The notes beneath the pieces are model-generated. The model saw nothing but the letters and a program-made list of their open reading frames with translations. It was not told the origin of the DNA and did no database searches. From positions 42,766-106,765 of IMG/VR virus record IMGVR_UViG_3300023276_000007: a stretch of DNA of 64,000 bases, one strand, 5' to 3'. Shown one piece after another: positions 60,287 to 64,000 of the stretch. The DNA comes from a virus. A program made the translations under genes and the position numbers. Within the stretch, counting starts at the first letter, position 1; each line of letters opens with the position of its first letter.

Positions 60287-62495
60287 AGCGAAGAATTATC
60301 GCCAACACCCTACTATTGATGCTGACTTCGATGGGCAGCTTGTAGGGTTAATAGGTGAAAATGGTACTGGTAAGTCTAACTTCTTGAAAGCTATACGTTA
60401 TGGCTTTATAGGAACAGACTCCGGAGAAACTAAACATCCTGTAACCAAAAGACTACCGTATATACGGTGGGGTGAGGAAAGTGGCTTCGTTAAGATTCAC
60501 TTTACCCATAAAGGTAAACCAGGAGAAATATGTAGGACCTTTACTCATAAGAAGACCGATGCCTCGTTTAGCTACGACGGTATGGAGTGTGAGGGAACTA
60601 CTAACGTTAATAACGCGGTCTCAGAACAGCTGGGTATGGAGAAAGAAGTAGCCAGACAGGCTGTATTCGTAGGACAGGATGAGCTAGACTCTATTCTGTT
60701 CACTGACCCAAGAGTACGTAAACTTGCGTGGCAGAAGCTATGTGGTATAGGTCAGGTGAATAACATTCACACTAAAATGGGTGATGTGTTAAAAAGCCTA
60801 CCTCCTGTACAAGATTACGACGGACAGATACGAGATGCAGAGTTTCAGCTAACAGATCTTGAAGAAGAGCTTAAGACTAAGACTGCTACTCTCGAAGAAG
60901 CTAAGAAGGAACTTCCTAAGGAGAACAACTTAGAAAAGCAAGCTGAAGACCTACGAAAGATGCAGGTGCTGCAAAGAGATTCGCTATCCCTTAAGGCAGA
61001 TGTTGATAACCGTGAACGTACACTTGCTCTAGAAGAAGTTAACTTAGTAGAGCTTGAGAAGAAAGCCTATGACTCCGATACTGCCACAAAGCAGTTAGAG
61101 GAGTTTCGGGAAACTAAACAAAAGCTTGAAGCAGCTAAGAAAGCCGTCGATACTGTCGAAGCTATTAAAAATAGCATCACAAACTCACAGGATTCAGTAA
61201 CTAAGACAACCGCAGCCCTGCAAGGGGTTAGAAGTGAGCAGGAACTTAACGCAGAACTTGTTAAGGTTAAATCTTTACAAGAAGAAGCCTCTAAGCTCGC
61301 TGGTACTGGACGTATGTATACAAAGCTATCCGAAGCTCTAACAAGCGAGGAAGCGGCGGATATGGACTCCTGTAGTCTTTGTGGTCAAGGTATCGCAGAC
61401 CCTGAGATGGTTAAAAGACATGTAGCTGAACAAAGTACGGCAATACATAGTCAGATAGCCGAGAAGTCTGTTGCTGCCGACGATAGTGTAATTCAAAATG
61501 AGTTAACCCATCGACGGAACCTTGAAAGAGAGTTAGCGCTAAGTACAGAACGCCTTAACGGGTTTAACAACCAACTTAAGGAATGGGAGTCTAGCGACAC
61601 TAACTACGACTATGCAATCTATATGGATACCATCGCTAAGATGTCATTCATAGAGTCGGAGCTTGATCAAGCCAAGCGCCACGTAGCAAACGTTATTAAA
61701 CTAAGGGAGTCGGTAAGACTTAACAAAGAATCAAGACAGGTATCATCAGATAAGCTGGCTAAGTTGATTTCAGAAGCTCAAGAGCTTATGCGATCTGCAG
61801 GCATTACGCCTATGTCCTTAGACCAGCAACTCGCTGAGGTACTTGCTGAACAACAAAGAGTACGTGGTATAGAAGTTAAGGTAGCAACCCTCACAGGTGA
61901 AGTTACCCAGCTTACTAATAATATAGCTACTCTAAAAGGTACAATCGAAAGTATTGAAACGAAACGTGAGTCACAGAGTGATGTGCTTGCTAAACGTGAG
62001 GTGCTTGAGAATGTACGGGACTGGTTCCATTATAATAAAGGACCCAGTATAATAATAAATAATCTACTCGATGAGATTACTGTGGCTGTTAATGACTTCC
62101 TATCGAAGTTTGACAGTCTCTTCAGTGTAGTTCCAAACTATAGTAGTATGTCATTTAATTACTACTATCATGATCCGGAAATACCTATTGACGACCCCTA
62201 TCCCCACTGTGCAGAGATGTCTGGTGGAGAGAAGGTCGTATTGGCCGTAGCCTTTCGGCTGGCCACGTATGCAATGTTTGCACAACGTGTAGGGCTCTTA
62301 GTCCTAGACGAACCGAGCGTGTACCTTGATTCCAAGAACGTAGGGAAACTAGGTACACTGCTTTATAGTATTAAGTCATTAGCGAAGAATCTAGGGTTAC
62401 AGGTATTTATATCTACCCATGAGGAAAGCTTAATGAATCACTTCGATAAAATCGTTAATTTTGGAACAAAAAACAAGGAACAAGAAAATGGGTAG
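60267..62495 (+). CDS. sbcC: SbcC-like/Rad50-type ATPase (T4 gp46-like)
   Basis: A 742-residue SMC-like ATPase. Walker A at residues 30-37 (GENGTGKS), long coiled coils from ~170 to ~590 with a zinc hook CSLC at 369-372, ABC signature MSGGEKV at 651-657, Walker B VLDEPS around 679-684 and the His switch ISTHEES near 710. It acts with the upstream SbcD-like nuclease in DNA end processing. It is shorter than bacterial SbcC (about 1050), consistent with the T4 gp46 class (about 560) to intermediate. Overlaps the next gene by eight bases. Confidence 0.92.
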   Translation: MIVTRLEAKNYRQHPTIDADFDGQLVGLIGENGTGKSNFLKAIRYGFIGTDSGETKHPVTKRLPYIRWGEESGFVKIHFTHKGKPGEICRTFTHKKTDASFSYDGMECEGTTNVNNAVSEQLGMEKEVARQAVFVGQDELDSILFTDPRVRKLAWQKLCGIGQVNNIHTKMGDVLKSLPPVQDYDGQIRDAEFQLTDLEEELKTKTATLEEAKKELPKENNLEKQAEDLRKMQVLQRDSLSLKADVDNRERTLALEEVNLVELEKKAYDSDTATKQLEEFRETKQKLEAAKKAVDTVEAIKNSITNSQDSVTKTTAALQGVRSEQELNAELVKVKSLQEEASKLAGTGRMYTKLSEALTSEEAADMDSCSLCGQGIADPEMVKRHVAEQSTAIHSQIAEKSVAADDSVIQNELTHRRNLERELALSTERLNGFNNQLKEWESSDTNYDYAIYMDTIAKMSFIESELDQAKRHVANVIKLRESVRLNKESRQVSSDKLAKLISEAQELMRSAGITPMSLDQQLAEVLAEQQRVRGIEVKVATLTGEVTQLTNNIATLKGTIESIETKRESQSDVLAKREVLENVRDWFHYNKGPSIIINNLLDEITVAVNDFLSKFDSLFSVVPNYSSMSFNYYYHDPEIPIDDPYPHCAEMSGGEKVVLAVAFRLATYAMFAQRVGLLVLDEPSVYLDSKNVGKLGTLLYSIKSLAKNLGLQVFISTHEESLMNHFDKIVNFGTKNKEQENG

Positions 62496-62811
62496 AAAAG
62501 CCAAAGAAGTATTACCAAAAGGTATGTTCGCAATCAACATCATGGGTAAGAAAGGTTACGATAGCGTAACAGGTACGAAGTCCAACATAAAGGACCGTAT
62601 TCGTGCAGAAGTCGGTGGTGGAAGCTACGTCAACAACGACGGAGAAGAAATTAGCGCATCGGGCGGTAAGTGGGTCCGTGTAACTAAGGGCGGCAAGCAA
62701 ACCGCTATTTACCAGGACGTTAAAGAGCTGGATGATGCTGCGTTTAAGCAGATCTTCAAAGGCGACGATGTTCTATTGATGGCAACCATCAAAGGTGGGG
62801 CATCAGCCTAA
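62488..62811 (+). CDS. Small basic protein (107 aa)
   Basis: The start ATG 62488 (AAGGAACAAG upstream) gives 107 residues; the overlap with the SbcC-like gene is 8 bases. Sequence is Lys/Gly-rich (MGRKAKEVLPKGMF, KVTKGGKQTAIYQD) and may bind nucleic acid. No family known. Its end overlaps a possible upstream extension of the next gene. Confidence 0.55.
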   Translation: MGRKAKEVLPKGMFAINIMGKKGYDSVTGTKSNIKDRIRAEVGGGSYVNNDGEEISASGGKWVRVTKGGKQTAIYQDVKELDDAAFKQIFKGDDVLLMATIKGGASA

Positions 62812-62840
62812 CCGAAGCACTCGACCGCGCTCAAAAGTAC

Positions 62841-63269
62841 TTGATCTTAGATCCGACCGTAGAGCGCGGTTGTTTTATTACGAATGAGTTTGAACTCATT
62901 CCATTTGATAATGTTAGCAAGCGACCAGTATCCCTGATAGAAGCATCTCCAGAAGACTGGATGAAGCTTGCTGATCTTATTATGGAAGATAATCTTTATG
63001 GGTGGGTACATAGCCATCCACACTCCTTGGCGATCCCGTCACGGACAGATATAGACTTCCACCAATTTCCCTGCAACATGATAATTTATTCAGTGCCCCG
63101 AAACCACTTTACGGAGTGGACTGTGGGCGATCTGGATAAGCTTGATGCTGGGCACTATATAAACTCAAAAGAAGAATATAAGGAGAAAATAATCCATGGA
63201 GAACTCAAGAATGAGCGTATGGGTGCTTACCTACCACGCCGTTGTGAACTGCCCGGAATGCGAAAGTAG
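62841..63269 (+). CDS. JAMM/MPN-type metalloprotease-like protein
   Basis: A 142-residue protein with the full JAMM motif H57-S-H59-P-x6-S67-R-T-D70 (YGWVHSHPH...SRTD), a zinc isopeptidase signature; E8 or E16 may supply the Glu. Standalone MPN domains in phages are often tail-associated or of unknown role. The start is a problem: the TTG at 62841 has no SD, and the frame stays open upstream with a helix-like SLTEALDRAQKYLILDP stretch to about 62802 but with no ATG, GTG or TTG there. A non-standard start near ATC 62802 (AAGGTGGG upstream) is possible. Confidence 0.7.
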   Translation: MILDPTVERGCFITNEFELIPFDNVSKRPVSLIEASPEDWMKLADLIMEDNLYGWVHSHPHSLAIPSRTDIDFHQFPCNMIIYSVPRNHFTEWTVGDLDKLDAGHYINSKEEYKEKIIHGELKNERMGAYLPRRCELPGMRK

Positions 63270-63639
63270 TCAAACCTACCCAGTCGCAGAACCGGTCCAC
63301 ACTGAAATAAACATGCCTTGGGACAGAAAATTCCAAAGAACGTACAATAGAGTTCAGGACACTCGTCGATACACTATTAGCATACAGTGTAAGGACTGTG
63401 AAGAGGACGTTACTAGGTTCACACGCTACGAGCCAATAGAAACTAAGGTTAAACTTAACCTAGAATCTATAGAGAAAGGCATTATGGACCTAGCCAAAAA
63501 GGCGGTAACTAATGTTACAAAAAGATCGTCAAATGGTACAGGCCGCGCCTCGGTAGATAAACGGGCATTAGCCTCAGACTCTCCCGGCCCGCAACGGATC
63601 GAGATAGCCGCTAGAGTTATCGAGGTCGATCATGCATAA
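63196..63639 (+). CDS. Zinc-ribbon protein, paralogue 1
   Basis: A 147-residue protein with AAGGAGA before ATG, overlapping the JAMM gene by 74 bases. CPECESS at the start and CKDCEED about 50 residues later form a four-cysteine ribbon. The C-terminal half (YEPIETKVKLNLESIEKGIMD ... ARVIEVDH) aligns with the next gene. Likely a small nucleic acid or protein binding factor. Confidence 0.6.
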   Translation: MENSRMSVWVLTYHAVVNCPECESSQTYPVAEPVHTEINMPWDRKFQRTYNRVQDTRRYTISIQCKDCEEDVTRFTRYEPIETKVKLNLESIEKGIMDLAKKAVTNVTKRSSNGTGRASVDKRALASDSPGPQRIEIAARVIEVDHA

Positions 63640-64000
63640 CACGGTATTCGAGCTATGGCGAGAACGGACGGGTTGTCGGGTTACTTGTCCAGAGTGCAAA
63701 AAGACGGAGACTCGCGTCAATTGGTGGCAGTTCAGAAAGTTCTGGCGCAAGAATGACCTCTTTGAGTGTAAAGACTGTGAAGGTGTCTTTGGGACCCAAG
63801 AGTATTTGGTAACCCCTGTAAAGGTTATAGTCAATCTAGAAGGTCTAGAGAAGACTGTGAACTACCTAGTAAGCGCTGCCCTGAATAACGCCAGCAAACG
63901 ATCTACTTCTTTAGTAGGTACCGCGAAGGTTGTGAAGCCTAGCCGCGACGAAGTACCTCAAGAAGAACAATCACTAGAATTAAACGTAAGAATAAAATAA
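63632..64000 (+). CDS. Zinc-ribbon protein, paralogue 2
   Basis: A 122-residue protein that ends with TAA on the last base of the window, so it is complete. CPECKKT and CKDCEGV match the spacing of the preceding gene, and VTPVKVIVNLEGLEKTVNYLVSAALNNASKRS parallels KVKLNLESIEKGIMDLAKKAVTNVTKRS of paralogue 1. The pair is a tandem duplication. Confidence 0.6.
   Translation: MHNTVFELWRERTGCRVTCPECKKTETRVNWWQFRKFWRKNDLFECKDCEGVFGTQEYLVTPVKVIVNLEGLEKTVNYLVSAALNNASKRSTSLVGTAKVVKPSRDEVPQEEQSLELNVRIK

Noticed and set aside
1-64000. tRNA genes, CRISPR arrays, insertion sequences or attachment sites
   Set aside because: No gap longer than about 150 bases exists, and none showed a cloverleaf, spaced direct repeats, or terminal inverted repeats with a transposase.

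Overview
The window is one continuous late-gene region of a large tailed bacteriophage with a contractile tail (myovirus type). Every supported gene is on the + strand. Genes are packed end to end with ATGA/TAATG overlaps and strong Shine-Dalgarno sequences, and no host-type gene, tRNA, integrase or transposase was seen. The host cannot be named. The lectin-rich fibres, poly-Thr stalks and moderate GC would suit a large phage of a marine or environmental bacterium, but that is an inference.

Layout. (1) 1-9421, tail shaft: the end of a very large tail sheath gene, tail tube, a beta-helical central spike, a two-frame tail assembly chaperone with a strong candidate -1 frameshift site, and the tape measure protein. 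(2) 9432-17825, baseplate: hub-side proteins, a sigma-70-like factor embedded among them, a gp25-like wedge protein, a baseplate J-like protein and further wedge-like proteins. (3) 17838-33946, adhesion: a large baseplate/fibre protein, five tandem paralogues sharing an N-terminal W...N..R.YPF module, a repeat-built fibre, and a set of module-shuffled stalk/adhesin proteins with uninterrupted poly-Thr linkers and cadherin/Ig-like units. (4) 33949-37252, a four-gene modification cassette: APS kinase, a PAPS-type sulfotransferase, a family 2 glycosyltransferase and a Cys-rich zinc-binding-type protein. Its position beside the Thr-rich stalk genes suggests glycosylation and sulfation of virion or host glycans. 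(5) 37321-50434, more fibres: a repeat fibre, a block of virion-like unknown proteins (two glycine-zipper proteins), a fibre and two proteins carrying five concanavalin/LamG-like units. (6) 50506-58410, small accessory genes, including a stand-alone CheY-like receiver domain, a DUF932-type protein, a DUF2135-like protein beside an HExxH protein, and many small orphans, separated by clear hairpin terminators. (7) 58405-64000, Zn-type small proteins, the SbcD/SbcC (T4 gp47/gp46) recombination nuclease pair, a JAMM-motif protein and two zinc-ribbon paralogues.

Together these genes build a contractile tail with an unusually diverse host-recognition apparatus, of roughly 30 kb. Beside it sit a possible carbohydrate/sulfate decoration pathway, a phage sigma factor that may drive late transcription, and recombination functions at the right edge. 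The best candidates for something undescribed are the sulfation/glycosylation cassette next to the poly-Thr stalks, the phage CheY-like protein, the sigma factor inside the baseplate operon, and the hairpin at 51775-51851 that buries a ribosome binding site.
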